This document shows, in pieces, positions 25,166-34,128 of a stretch of DNA of 64,000 nt; the stretch's first letter is position 1, and each line of letters begins with the position of its first letter. Both the position numbers and the translations under genes were made by a program. The DNA comes from an uncultured Spirochaetota bacterium. GTDB taxonomy: Bacteria; Spirochaetota; Spirochaetia; Treponematales; Treponemataceae. The notes beneath the pieces were generated by a model, which was not told where the DNA came from, made no database searches, and worked only from the letters and a program-made list of their open reading frames with translations. Location: positions 109,549 to 173,548 of the forward strand of contig CALXMF010000004.1 of NCBI GenBank assembly GCA_944389415.1. Reading direction: 5' to 3'.

Positions 25166-26624
25166 TTCGTTTTCCAACTATAAATATACACAGAATAGTC
25201 AGTACAGAAATCAATACTGCAAAGATAGCTGGTGAACTCTGTTTTGTATCAGCAGAAGAAACAGCCGTACTCAGAGATGCATATACAGTATATACAAATT
25301 TATCCTGTCTTACCAGCAGTGATTCAATCGAGTCTGTTTTTTTTCCTTTAAACGGTTCAATAAGACCTCTCAAAAAAGCCTGATCAAAAATATATACCGT
25401 TTTCATTTGTTCATTAATTCGATTGTTTTCAATATTGAAAGTCGGTATCGAAATTATATCATCAGCCATCGGCCATGTAGGATATTTGCCGCCCAATTTT
25501 CTAAATGGAAAAACTGTCTCATTCCATATCCATGCAACATAATCAATAAGCGCTGGCAACTCTCTCTCGTCAGGTATATTCTTAACAGCCTGCATATATG
25601 CATCTATAGAAAAACCTCCCGATATTTCTTTTGTATGTTGCGGTACAGGAATTGTAATATGCACTGAAGATGCCGGCCGGACTGATACAGGCGTTCTCAG
25701 ATCAGATACATAGAGACATATAATAGCACCACATACCGCAGTCAGACACAAAATCATTCTGGTAGTAATTGTAATATAGCGACCACTCTCCGTTATCGGA
25801 ATAGGCTCAAATATATTCACAGCTCTTTTATAAAAAGAAACAGCAAAACCAGTAGACAGCAGCGCCGCAATAACTGTAGATAGAAAAAAAATAGATGACA
25901 GTACAGATGTAAAACAGCAAACAGCAAATGAACAGATTCCCAATGTTACTGCAAATGGATTTTTGATAAAATACATCAATTTTATTTTAGAATACCACTC
26001 ATCTTGCAGCAGATAAAAAATATAAAACAAAAGACACACAGCACTTCCATTGGAAGCTTCTGGCACAAAAAAAATAGATAAAACCGGCAGAAAGTTTCCT
26101 GCTAAAAGGAACAGTTTATGACGGCCAAGTAAAATAAGAAAAACAAATACACCAGAACAGATAAAAGCAGGAAAATAAGATTTTTTCATTGGCTGAAATG
26201 TAGTAAATACTGTCATTCCTGTTTTTTTTTCAAGTTGCAGTTGAACCTTACTCAGTGCAGCGGCATACCTATCAGGAATATAATAGAGTTGATAGCACAT
26301 ATCCTGATCATAGAAATATTTGCTGCGCATTATTTCATATGATTGAGGAAGCGATGCCGATATATCGACATTTTGAACCGGAGCAAGCATAGAGACAGGT
26401 AATGAAGGCTGTGTAGATATAGAAATAATATTAGAGATTTCTTGCTGAGCGGCTAATGTCAATACCTCATTTTCAGATATTTCAGTGGGAACAGCAAGAA
26501 CCTCATATCCGTTCCAGATTTTTTGAACAGATCCAGATTTTTGTATCGTATACAAAAATATAATATACACGCACAAATACAGTATTGCACAAAATCTGAG
26601 CATCCATTTTTTTGATATAACCAT
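25149..26624 (-). CDS. Large membrane protein upstream of rnfC, unknown
   Basis: 491 residues I cannot assign to a family. It has an N-terminal transmembrane helix (about residues 8-27), an extracytoplasmic stretch to about 150, six or so helices between 150 and 310, a second extracytoplasmic domain (about 320-455) and a C-terminal helix. The gene overlaps rnfC by 17 bp and is probably co-transcribed, so it may be an accessory of the Rnf-like complex; that is inference. No cofactor or catalytic motif is visible. Confidence 0.7.
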   Translation of the reverse strand: MVISKKWMLRFCAILYLCVYIIFLYTIQKSGSVQKIWNGYEVLAVPTEISENEVLTLAAQQEISNIISISTQPSLPVSMLAPVQNVDISASLPQSYEIMRSKYFYDQDMCYQLYYIPDRYAAALSKVQLQLEKKTGMTVFTTFQPMKKSYFPAFICSGVFVFLILLGRHKLFLLAGNFLPVLSIFFVPEASNGSAVCLLFYIFYLLQDEWYSKIKLMYFIKNPFAVTLGICSFAVCCFTSVLSSIFFLSTVIAALLSTGFAVSFYKRAVNIFEPIPITESGRYITITTRMILCLTAVCGAIICLYVSDLRTPVSVRPASSVHITIPVPQHTKEISGGFSIDAYMQAVKNIPDERELPALIDYVAWIWNETVFPFRKLGGKYPTWPMADDIISIPTFNIENNRINEQMKTVYIFDQAFLRGLIEPFKGKKTDSIESLLVRQDKFVYTVYASLSTAVSSADTKQSSPAIFAVLISVLTILCIFIVGKRNDRYF

Positions 26625-26645
26625 ACCGTACTGATTCTTTAAATA

Positions 26646-27125
26646 TTATAAGATAGTAAAAGCGATACCGATAAAAATACCGAGAAAACAGCCTATCAGA
26701 ACTTCTAATGGTTTATGTCCATGAACTTCTTTTATCGGTTTAAATGTTAAAATATTTTTATTATCCAGAGACGCACCGATTTCATTTAATACACGTGCCT
26801 GAACACCACTCGCACGGCGGACACCAAGAGCGTCCCGAATGACAACCATTGCAAAACAGAATGATAGAATAAAAATATCTGAATTTAAACCAGATCGTAT
26901 TCCAATTGAAGTACTTAAAGAACTTACCAGAGCAGAATGACTTGACGGCATACCACCGGTTCTCCATATCAGCAGTTCAAACAGCTCTTTTATGTTCCGT
27001 ACCTGTCCGGCAAATAACTTTATCACTGTTTTTATAAATTGCGCTGAAAACCAGCTGAAAAGACAGGCAAGGAATACCGGATTAGTGAGTAACGACCGTA
27101 ACTGTGTTCCTGCAACAGATAACAT
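26646..27125 (-). CDS. Divergent PAP2-family membrane protein (DUF212)
   Basis: A 159-residue membrane protein of the DUF212 (divergent PAP2) family. Markers are WRTGGMPSSHSALVSSL near residue 50, VIRDALGVRR near 95 and KEVHGHKPLEVLIGCFLGI at the end, which correspond to the phosphatase-like motifs of acid phosphatase/vanadium haloperoxidase relatives. Substrate unknown; lipid phosphate is a guess. It lies 21 bp ahead of the 491-residue membrane protein gene and may head the Rnf operon. Confidence 0.87.
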   Translation of the reverse strand: MLSVAGTQLRSLLTNPVFLACLFSWFSAQFIKTVIKLFAGQVRNIKELFELLIWRTGGMPSSHSALVSSLSTSIGIRSGLNSDIFILSFCFAMVVIRDALGVRRASGVQARVLNEIGASLDNKNILTFKPIKEVHGHKPLEVLIGCFLGIFIGIAFTIL

Positions 27126-27192
27126 ATATTATAATTTTACCTAAAAAAAGACTTTAGTCTAGCCCCTTTCAACGGTACCCAAAAATGACATA

Positions 27193-27221
27193 CTGACAGA
27201 ACCTTTTTTTTGTTTTATACT
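27193..27221 (+). promoter_or_regulatory. Promoter of the pseudouridine synthase gene
   Basis: CTGACA (27193-27198), 17-bp spacer, TATACT (27216-27221). The ATG at 27237 is 15 nt after the -10 box and has no Shine-Dalgarno. Confidence 0.5.
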
Positions 27222-27236
27222 CAAATCATAATTAGT

Positions 27237-28256
27237 ATGAAATTTCTTTCTTTTACAGCAGCCGCAGATGATAGTGGACGCAGGATAGACCGTGTTATTC
27301 GTAAATGGCTTGCTCAAAATTCGTTAAGCACATTATATGCTTATATACGTAAAGGACTAATAAAAGTCAATAACAAAAAGGTTTCAGCACAATATCGGGT
27401 ACAAGAGGGAGATATTATTACAGTTCCCGATTTTTCAGTATCTATCATACAACATTCTAATTGTGCCTCTAAAACTACGCGGCAAATCATTCTCACAGAT
27501 CTTTTCTGCAATGAATATATCCGTATCATAAATAAACCATACGGAATCTCTGTACAAGGCGGACAAGACATTAATATCGCCGATATCGTAGCAGAAGATT
27601 ATCAATCTCGTCATTCTGAAAATACTTCTCTTTCTTTCAAACCAGGGCCACTGCACCGGCTTGACCGGCAAACGACAGGTATTCTTGTTTTTTCACAAAA
27701 TCTTATTGGCGCACAATGGTTCTCACGGGCACTTACAGAACACCGTATACATAAAGAATATATCGCAATTATACAGGGGCATATGACACATACACATATT
27801 TGGCGTGATTCCATAGCAGTACCACATAGTCATATAAAGACCAGACAATTTCACCGTGTCTGTCTGGCAAACAAGCAAACAGACACAGATACAAATCGAA
27901 CCCTATCCGCCGAAACGCATGCCTGCCCGCTGGCAACAGGTTTTCTGTATGCACAGCCGATAACAATAGTCAAATTCATAATTCCGACCGGTAGAAAACA
28001 TCAAATCAGAATTCACAGCAGCTCCCATGGATTTCCTCTTATAGGAGACACTGCATACGGAGGTTTCAAAATTAAAGGAGTTCAGCAGCTTTTTTTGCAT
28101 GCATGGCGATTGTCGCTTCCGGCAAACAATAGTATTGGATTACCAGAAATGATCCAGGCGCCGCTGCCATCTGCGTTTAAAGAAGTAATCAAAAAGAGCT
28201 TGCTCGAAAAGAATGATATATTTATACTAAATACGGAACTGGATGATGTGTTATGA
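27237..28256 (+). CDS. RluA-family 23S rRNA pseudouridine synthase (RluC/RluD type)
   Basis: 339 residues: an N-terminal S4 RNA-binding domain (GRRIDRVIRKWL, IRKGLIKVNNKKV) and the RluA catalytic core. The active-site Asp is in GPLHRLDRQTTGILVFS near residue 140, and PTGRKHQIRIH near residue 250 is the second signature. These enzymes modify large-subunit rRNA; the exact site cannot be decided. An upstream in-frame TTG (27210) lies in the promoter. The stop overlaps the next ATG by 4 bp. Confidence 0.93.
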   Translation: MKFLSFTAAADDSGRRIDRVIRKWLAQNSLSTLYAYIRKGLIKVNNKKVSAQYRVQEGDIITVPDFSVSIIQHSNCASKTTRQIILTDLFCNEYIRIINKPYGISVQGGQDINIADIVAEDYQSRHSENTSLSFKPGPLHRLDRQTTGILVFSQNLIGAQWFSRALTEHRIHKEYIAIIQGHMTHTHIWRDSIAVPHSHIKTRQFHRVCLANKQTDTDTNRTLSAETHACPLATGFLYAQPITIVKFIIPTGRKHQIRIHSSSHGFPLIGDTAYGGFKIKGVQQLFLHAWRLSLPANNSIGLPEMIQAPLPSAFKEVIKKSLLEKNDIFILNTELDDVL

Positions 28257-29137
28257 ATTTTTTCAAAGATTTATTCAGAAAAATCAATGGCATGACCGTA
28301 TATGCGCTTGTTGGTCCCAGCGGAACCGGGAAAAGCTTTCGGGCAAAACTGCTGGCTCAGAAATACGGCATTGAAGTCATTATAGATGATGGCTTGCTTA
28401 TTCAGCAGGATAAAATTCTTGCCGGTCATTCCGCCAAGCGTGAAAAGACATACATGGGTGCGGTTCGAGTTGCACTTTTTGATGATAAACGACATCGAGA
28501 TGAAACAGCAAAAGTTATTCAGAAACTGCATACAAAGAAAGTACTTATTTTAGGAACTTCTGAAAAAATGGTTGAAAAGATAGCGACACGGCTACAACTT
28601 CCCCCGCCAAGTGAAATCATCAAGATAGAAGAAATTGCAACAAGAGAAGAAATAGAAAAAGCAATTCGTTCCCGGCAAGTAGAGGGTAAACACGTTATTC
28701 CTGTACCGGCGATAGAAATTCAGCGCAATTATCCTAAAATTTTTTATAACACTATTAAAGTTTTTTTTAATCGCAAAAAAACTGCAGCGCAGAATTCAGC
28801 TGATAAAGTTTTTGAAAAATCAGTCGTGCGTCCCGAATTCTCAAAAAAAGGCAGAATAAGTATCTCAGAAGCGGCACTAACCCAAATGGTCATGCACTGT
28901 GTTTCAGAACATGACTCTCAAGTTCGTGTGAAAAAACTTTCTATCAAAACAGATGCACAAGGCTACCGCTTAATAATCACTATTGATGTACCGTTTGGTA
29001 CGCAACTAACCGGAAAAATACATAATCTCCAGCAATACATTATTGAAAATATAGAAAGATATACTGGCATTCTTATAGAAGAAGTCAGTATTATTATTGA
29101 TAAAATCACACAGATAGAAAATAATCCCATCCGATAA
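28253..29137 (+). CDS. P-loop protein with a C-terminal Asp23-like domain
   Basis: 294 residues. GPSGTGKSFRAK near residue 22 is a Walker A motif, followed by a small nucleotide-binding core (VLILGTSEKM near 102). After a Lys-rich, probably disordered linker (about 165-200), the C-terminal part YRLIITIDVPFG...YIIENIERYTGILIEEVSIIIDKI has the repeating beta-alpha pattern of Asp23/YloU alkaline-shock proteins. This combination is not one I can name. It is translationally coupled to the pseudouridine synthase (ATGA overlap), hinting at a ribosome- or RNA-linked job. Confidence 0.72.
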   Translation: MNFFKDLFRKINGMTVYALVGPSGTGKSFRAKLLAQKYGIEVIIDDGLLIQQDKILAGHSAKREKTYMGAVRVALFDDKRHRDETAKVIQKLHTKKVLILGTSEKMVEKIATRLQLPPPSEIIKIEEIATREEIEKAIRSRQVEGKHVIPVPAIEIQRNYPKIFYNTIKVFFNRKKTAAQNSADKVFEKSVVRPEFSKKGRISISEAALTQMVMHCVSEHDSQVRVKKLSIKTDAQGYRLIITIDVPFGTQLTGKIHNLQQYIIENIERYTGILIEEVSIIIDKITQIENNPIR

Positions 29138-29148
29138 AAACACAATTA

Positions 29149-30351
29149 TTATTTTGCTGCTGCTGTATACGCCGTATCAGCAGCAGGTGCTTTTTGACTA
29201 CGGCGATGATTCCGACCAACAAAAGAGGAAGTAACAGCTTGTTCGGCAGAATTATCCTGATTTTCTTTATTTTTTTTCTGTATCTTACGCGGAAAACGAA
29301 CAGATACTCCAAGTTTCTTTAGAACGGTACGAATTGCAAAATCAAGCTCAGTCCGCTGCGGGTTCATCGGCAGTACAAAATGACGGCACTGAGACCATGT
29401 TTTAGCATATAATTCACTGGGTGTAGTAGTATGTATTTCCTGTTCCCAATCCGTCATTTCAGAAATAAAATCATAAATAATATAGCTCAATTTCTGACCA
29501 AGCCGTACATCCGGTTCATTTTCTACTAACGCATCAAGCTCCCGCAGGTGCTCAAGATACCGCGCCTCAAAATCGGGATTTTCATACATCAGCGCAGTTG
29601 CTGTTGGCTGCAAATACATATATAGATCTTCCTGCAGTGCTTCAGAAACAATATTATACGCATGTCCACTGTTAATAATTTTCAGCATTTCTTCGGTGAG
29701 CCGAGACGGAGATATTGGAGAAAGCAAATGAGCCGATTTTCGGATCTTCCGCTTCAAAGAATTGGACATTCTGCACTGAGTAGTCGCGGCATATTTCACT
29801 GCACGAAGCATCCTTACAGGATCTTCCTCAAATATACGATCAAGAGGTATTACCGGACGAATAATTTGCCGTCTGATATCTTTCACTCCGCCTACATAAT
29901 CAATAATCTGTTCTTTTAGTGGATCATAATACAACGCATTCAAAGAAAAATCACGTCGTTTAACATCATCGTCGATTGTACCAAAACTGTTGCCGACAGA
30001 GCCTTCTTCAAGAGATCTAAATGTACTCACTTCAAAAATTTTTGAACCAAAGAAGATATGAACAAGTCGAAACCGTTTCCCTATTATCCGTGAATTACGG
30101 AATAACTTTTTTATTTTTGAAGGAGTGGCATCTGTAACAATATCAAAATCTTTTGGAGTTTTACACACCAATAAATCACGAACTGCACCGCCAACAATAT
30201 AAGCATCATATCCATAATCCCGCAAGTGACTGATTATTCTGATTGCATCTGCATCTATGTTACTACGGGATATATTATGTTCATCTTTTGTATAAATAAC
30301 GGCTTTTTTTATCGGCCGTCCCTTTTGGTCAGAAGAATATCGGAACAACAC
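29149..30351 (-). CDS. pcnB: Poly(A) polymerase I-type nucleotidyltransferase (PcnB)
   Basis: 400 residues of class II tRNA nucleotidyltransferase/poly(A) polymerase. The palm has YIVGGAVRDLL near residue 50 and DFDIVTDATP with the catalytic carboxylates near 67. RRDFSLNALYYD and the RNA-binding EEDPVRMLRAVK follow. The segment RNSRIIGKRFRLVHI is typical of bacterial poly(A) polymerases rather than CCA enzymes, and the C-terminus is basic (PRKIQKKNKE). It would tail RNAs for decay. GTG start at 30351. A separate CCA-type paralogue with an HD domain is at 32402, which supports the PcnB role for this copy. Confidence 0.87.
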   Translation of the reverse strand: MLFRYSSDQKGRPIKKAVIYTKDEHNISRSNIDADAIRIISHLRDYGYDAYIVGGAVRDLLVCKTPKDFDIVTDATPSKIKKLFRNSRIIGKRFRLVHIFFGSKIFEVSTFRSLEEGSVGNSFGTIDDDVKRRDFSLNALYYDPLKEQIIDYVGGVKDIRRQIIRPVIPLDRIFEEDPVRMLRAVKYAATTQCRMSNSLKRKIRKSAHLLSPISPSRLTEEMLKIINSGHAYNIVSEALQEDLYMYLQPTATALMYENPDFEARYLEHLRELDALVENEPDVRLGQKLSYIIYDFISEMTDWEQEIHTTTPSELYAKTWSQCRHFVLPMNPQRTELDFAIRTVLKKLGVSVRFPRKIQKKNKENQDNSAEQAVTSSFVGRNHRRSQKAPAADTAYTAAAK

Positions 30352-30360
30352 AATGTATAA

Positions 30361-30389
30361 ATGATAAAAAAAACCATATACTAAGTCAA
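30361..30389 (-). promoter_or_regulatory. Promoter of pcnB
   Basis: On the minus strand TTGACT (30389-30384), 17-bp spacer, TATCAT (30366-30361); the GTG start at 30351 is 9 nt downstream, no Shine-Dalgarno. The spacing copies that of metG. Confidence 0.55.
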
Positions 30390-30447
30390 GTCTATGGTAT
30401 ATAGCAGGGATATTAGAGGTACTCCAAGATACAAAGACCGTATATTA

Positions 30448-30840
30448 TCATACCGCGGGTATTCCGGCCGAAAGAAACAGAATTCCCTGAGAAAAAATAA
30501 ATAATATGAGACCTAGCGCAGCAGAAACAATAGCAACAGGAATATAAACCAATAAGCCAGGCTGTTTGAATGGAATTGTATAAACAATACTCTCAACAGC
30601 AATAAATCCTGAAAATACAATTTGAACAACAGCAGAAACGGATAAGAGTTTCAAAATATCAAAAATATTGTCATCAAGGAATAGTTGATAGCAGCCGGCT
30701 ACATACAGCAACGCAAGTGCACACGACAAACAAACAATAAACAGCAATGCCCTCAGCGTCAAAGACAACAGCAGAGAATATTTTTTTCTATTTTGAATTT
30801 TTTCCTGCGGCGGAAAATCTTTCTGAGCTCGTTGAGACAT
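30448..30840 (-). CDS. Small membrane protein, unknown
   Basis: 130 residues from ATG 30840, which has AGGTGG upstream. A charged, Gln/Lys-rich N-terminus of about 25 residues is followed by three predicted transmembrane helices (about 28-52, 66-88, 98-122). No family recognised. It lies alone, divergent from the SPFH-like gene. Confidence 0.6.
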   Translation of the reverse strand: MSQRAQKDFPPQEKIQNRKKYSLLLSLTLRALLFIVCLSCALALLYVAGCYQLFLDDNIFDILKLLSVSAVVQIVFSGFIAVESIVYTIPFKQPGLLVYIPVAIVSAALGLILFIFSQGILFLSAGIPAV

Positions 30841-30868
30841 GGACACCACCTTTCATCTGCATTTTACC

Positions 30869-30897
30869 TTGCAGTTTTAGAAAGATACCCGTATACT
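30869..30897 (+). promoter_or_regulatory. Promoter of the SPFH-like gene
   Basis: TTGCAG (30869-30874), 17-bp spacer, TATACT (30892-30897). Confidence 0.55.
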
Positions 30898-30938
30898 AAT
30901 AGCAATACAGATTGATGGTCAAGGCTGGATATATATTT

Positions 30939-31658
30939 ATGAAAAAAACACTTATTTCTATCGTTTTTCTGCTTATCTGTGCGGCGGTGATATTTTTTAT
31001 TGGTTGGGTACAATTTCTTGTTCCGGCAGGCAGCTATGGTATCATGATCTCAAAAACAGGAGGCTTGTATCCGCAGCCAATAGAATCGGGAGTGTTTATA
31101 TGGCGATGGGAACGGTTATTGCCTACAAACACGCAGCTGAGAATCTTTGATCTGACTCCGCAGACTATTACCGAAACTGTTGAGGGAATGCTTCCATCAG
31201 CAGAACTATATCAGCATGTCCTTGCAAAAAAGACTGACTTTTCATATTCTGTTACCCTTGAAATTTCACTGCGAGTACCTAAAGATAAACTTGTCACTTT
31301 AATCCATGACAAAGATTTTGCGAATCAGGAAACATTGAATAAATGGATTCAAAATCAGAGCACACGCATTGCTTCAAATGCGGCAGACAGCCTGATCCAA
31401 CAATCATTTGCAGCATCTGACAGAGGACAACTATTCACCTTACAGTCTGTAAATATGGAAGATCTCCGCGCAGTATTAAATAATAAAGAACAATATCTGG
31501 AAATAACTGATATTACTGTCAAAACAGGAAAAATTCCTGATACAGCACTATATCGCTTGGCACAGACACTGAGTACGGAACAGCAAACAAATAACAATAC
31601 GACTGAAGATAAAGTATCCGCATCTGCGGCAACGGAAGAGACACAGACACAATTATAG
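30939..31658 (+). CDS. Membrane-anchored SPFH/band-7-like protein
   Basis: 239 residues from ATG 30939 (an ATG at 30915 is also in frame). A Lys-Lys start and one transmembrane helix (about 4-24) are followed by VPAGSYGIMISKTGG, resembling the start of the SPFH/prohibitin domain after its anchor. The rest is alpha/beta with a Thr/Glu/Gln-rich tail. Function unknown; similarity is weak and by eye. The 3' end overlaps the convergent thiamine pyrophosphokinase gene by 6 bp. Confidence 0.55.
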   Translation: MKKTLISIVFLLICAAVIFFIGWVQFLVPAGSYGIMISKTGGLYPQPIESGVFIWRWERLLPTNTQLRIFDLTPQTITETVEGMLPSAELYQHVLAKKTDFSYSVTLEISLRVPKDKLVTLIHDKDFANQETLNKWIQNQSTRIASNAADSLIQQSFAASDRGQLFTLQSVNMEDLRAVLNNKEQYLEITDITVKTGKIPDTALYRLAQTLSTEQQTNNNTTEDKVSASAATEETQTQL

Positions 31659-32366
31659 GATACAATCTGTTCGGTTCAGTAATAACTCTCTTTTAAGTGG
31701 CAGTACAATATAAAATAGACCGTTTTGAGTCTCAAAGACAGCTCTGCCACCTGCTTCATTTTCAGGCCAGTTACTGATACTGCGTCCCCAATTCTGCCAG
31801 TCCACACTATTAAGCGGCCATTTCAGGCCACGTGAACGAATTGTATATTTCATGCATCCAGGAAGTGCAAATGTCGATATCATATCACCATCCTGCAGCC
31901 CGCCCACCTGCATCACAGTTTTTTCTTTCAGCAAACAAACTACCTGTGTTCTGACAAGCCAGAAATCAGGTGATAAATCAGTACCTAATAACCGCTGAAT
32001 ACCCAAAAGATGATCCAATCTACCACCACCACCACCAACTAGAACAATATCAAGTGGTATATTTGTTTCATTTCTGATCCGAACGGCTTCAATAAGTGCA
32101 GTTTCCGTATCCGTATAGTCTTTCGCCATATCCTGCTGCTTTATTATTTCTCTTGGATATCGCTCTAGCAAATCAAAGCGACTCAAACTATCCATATCAC
32201 CAATAATTAGATCAACAGTAAAATTGTATTCTTTTTGATACAAAAAGGCAGCCTCAAGACCAGAATCAGCGGCTATTACTGTATACACATTTTTACTATT
32301 ATTAAAAAAAACTGAGGCAAGAGAAGGTTCGGGATACTCTCCGCCAGTAAATATCACTATATACAT
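31653..32366 (-). CDS. Thiamine pyrophosphokinase
   Basis: 237 residues. The enzyme makes thiamine diphosphate from thiamine and ATP. Motifs: IAADSGLEAAF near residue 33, DLIIGDMDSL near 53, and the KDYTDTETAL segment followed by LVGGGGGRLDHLLG near 110, which form the catalytic and ATP site. AAAGGA stands 7 nt before the ATG. ThDP is the cofactor of Dxs, also in this window, but no riboswitch is visible upstream. Confidence 0.92.
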   Translation of the reverse strand: MYIVIFTGGEYPEPSLASVFFNNSKNVYTVIAADSGLEAAFLYQKEYNFTVDLIIGDMDSLSRFDLLERYPREIIKQQDMAKDYTDTETALIEAVRIRNETNIPLDIVLVGGGGGRLDHLLGIQRLLGTDLSPDFWLVRTQVVCLLKEKTVMQVGGLQDGDMISTFALPGCMKYTIRSRGLKWPLNSVDWQNWGRSISNWPENEAGGRAVFETQNGLFYIVLPLKRELLLNRTDCIL

Positions 32367-32401
32367 AACATAATCCTTTCATGTATAATACGGATAATAT
32401 C

Positions 32402-33865
32402 ATGAACCGGCAATCATTTTCCGCTGCACATCTATTAAAAAAGAAAATTCCCATACACCCTGTACTGCGAAAAATTGGACAGATATTTTCCAGTAACGGG
32501 TATACAGCTTATCTAGTTGGAGGCGCGGTGCGCGATATACTGCGCGGACAACCAGCAAGTGATTGGGATATTGCAACGAATGCACCGCCACAGGCTGTCA
32601 TCAGTATGTTTAAAAAAGTTATTCCAACCGGTATTGCACATGGTACGGTAACTGTTATCTTTGAACATATCCATATAGAAGTGACCACTTTTCGTACTGA
32701 GAGTATGTATACAGATGGACGGCACCCTGACACAGTAGAGTATGCAGCAACAATTGAAGAAGATTTATCCAGACGAGATTTCACTATGAACGCAATTGCT
32801 GCTTCACTTTCTACAGGGGAACTAATTGATCCGTTTGGAGGCAGAGCAGACATAGCAGAAAAGATAATCAGAACTGTCGGAGATGCAGAAGAACGATTTA
32901 ATGAAGATGGATTGCGCCCTGTACGGGGCATACGATTTGCCTCACAGCTTGATTTTAGAATAACTGATGATACACTTGCAGCAATTCCGAAATGTCTTGA
33001 AAGAACAGCCTGTATTTCCATAGAAAGATTTAGAGATGAATTTATTAAAATACTTTCTTCTCCTAAACCATCAAAAGCGTTAAAACTACTCGAAACAACA
33101 GGCATTCTAAAAATTTTTATTCCAGATCTTGTAGCGTGCCGTGGAATTGAACAAGCTGATTTCAGGGGTTTCCACTGTTTTGATGTACTAGATCATCTTT
33201 TTTATGCCTGTGACGGCGCACCAGCTGATAATTTACCAGTGAGGCTTGCAGCATTATTCCACGATATAGGAAAACCTGCCTGCAAACACATACAATATAA
33301 AATAGCGCCGGATGGCATACGCCGTCCAATAAATACGTTTCTGCAGCATGAAGCAGCGTCTTCCCGCCTAGCACGGCAAATACTGCTGAAACTCCGATTT
33401 CCTAATAAGATAATTGACAAAGTATGCCACCTGATCGCACAACATATGTTTCATTATGAACCAAACTGGACAGATGCGGCGGTGCGCAGATTTATCGCAC
33501 ATGTCGGCACTGAATATCTGCATGATCTGTTTGATCTGCGCATTGCAGACGTATATGGAATGACTGCCTCACCACCTGTTTTGAAAGAAGGACTGTGGAG
33601 TGCACAGCTGATAGAACTGAAAGACAGAATCGCGTATATACAACAAGAGCAGGCAGCAATTACCCTTAAAGAACTGGCTGTTAATGGTACTAATCTGATT
33701 GCACTTGGAATTCCGCCCGGCAAACAGATTGGAATGATACTACAGGAACTACTTGACACAGTTCTTGAAGACCCTGCACAAAATACGCAAGACTGCCTAT
33801 TGACTATTGCACAAAACATATGGAATGAACGGCAAAACGTAAATGAACAAACACAGGAAAAATAA
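32402..33865 (+). CDS. cca: CCA-adding tRNA nucleotidyltransferase with HD domain
   Basis: 487 residues of class II nucleotidyltransferase: YLVGGAVRDILRG near residue 40, DWDIATNAPP with the catalytic Asp pair near 58, RRDFTMNAIA near 130, and EDGLRPVRGIRFASQ near 170. Distinct from the pcnB-type copy, it has an HD phosphohydrolase-like domain (LAALFHDIGKP near 285, then IAQHMFHYEP). The three tRNA genes seen here have no encoded CCA, so the enzyme is required. ATG 32402 matches homologues better than the in-frame ATG at 32381, which overlaps a TATAAT box. Confidence 0.92.
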   Translation: MNRQSFSAAHLLKKKIPIHPVLRKIGQIFSSNGYTAYLVGGAVRDILRGQPASDWDIATNAPPQAVISMFKKVIPTGIAHGTVTVIFEHIHIEVTTFRTESMYTDGRHPDTVEYAATIEEDLSRRDFTMNAIAASLSTGELIDPFGGRADIAEKIIRTVGDAEERFNEDGLRPVRGIRFASQLDFRITDDTLAAIPKCLERTACISIERFRDEFIKILSSPKPSKALKLLETTGILKIFIPDLVACRGIEQADFRGFHCFDVLDHLFYACDGAPADNLPVRLAALFHDIGKPACKHIQYKIAPDGIRRPINTFLQHEAASSRLARQILLKLRFPNKIIDKVCHLIAQHMFHYEPNWTDAAVRRFIAHVGTEYLHDLFDLRIADVYGMTASPPVLKEGLWSAQLIELKDRIAYIQQEQAAITLKELAVNGTNLIALGIPPGKQIGMILQELLDTVLEDPAQNTQDCLLTIAQNIWNERQNVNEQTQEK

Positions 33866-33897
33866 AAACCTGTTTGAATTCCGTATCAAACAGGTTT
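33866..33897. terminator. Bidirectional terminator between cca and the 74-residue gene
   Basis: Perfect 12-bp stem AAACCTGTTTGA/TCAAACAGGTTT with an 8-nt loop, directly after the cca stop. On the minus strand it is followed by TTATTTTT, so it mainly serves the gene at 33904-34128. Confidence 0.8.
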
Positions 33898-33903
33898 GCC
33901 AAT

Positions 33904-34128
33904 TTATCGCCTCAACCAGTTTCTCCCTGCATTTTTAGAGTAAAAAAGCCCTTTAGATGTTGTCGCCAATATTTCAGAACCATGAACAGTCAGTTCTTGG
34001 AAAACACCACACTGGGGACTATTAAAGCGAATAAGCCACGTTCTGCCGCCATTAACAGAATATTCAATGCGGTTATTCTGCGGATTGATGCGGATTAATT
34101 CTGTTCCCAAAGAAATCATTTGTCCCAT
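33904..34128 (-). CDS. Small BNR-repeat-like protein, unknown
   Basis: 74 residues from ATG 34128 with AGGAG at an 8-nt gap. Two short beta segments, YSVNGGRTWLIRF and YSKNAGRNWLRR, resemble Asp-box (BNR) beta-hairpins (SxNxGxxW) of beta-propellers, here only two and without a signal peptide. Function unknown. Own promoter region and terminator make it a single-gene unit. Confidence 0.65.
   Translation of the reverse strand: MGQMISLGTELIRINPQNNRIEYSVNGGRTWLIRFNSPQCGVFQELTVHGSEILATTSKGLFYSKNAGRNWLRR

Noticed and set aside
31653..32401. TPP riboswitch ahead of thiamine pyrophosphokinase
   Set aside because: The leader between the divergent genes is only about 35 bp and lacks the conserved TPP-aptamer words.
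32509..33105. 198-codon minus-strand frame
   Set aside because: Antisense to the nucleotidyltransferase motifs of cca, which are clearly coding.
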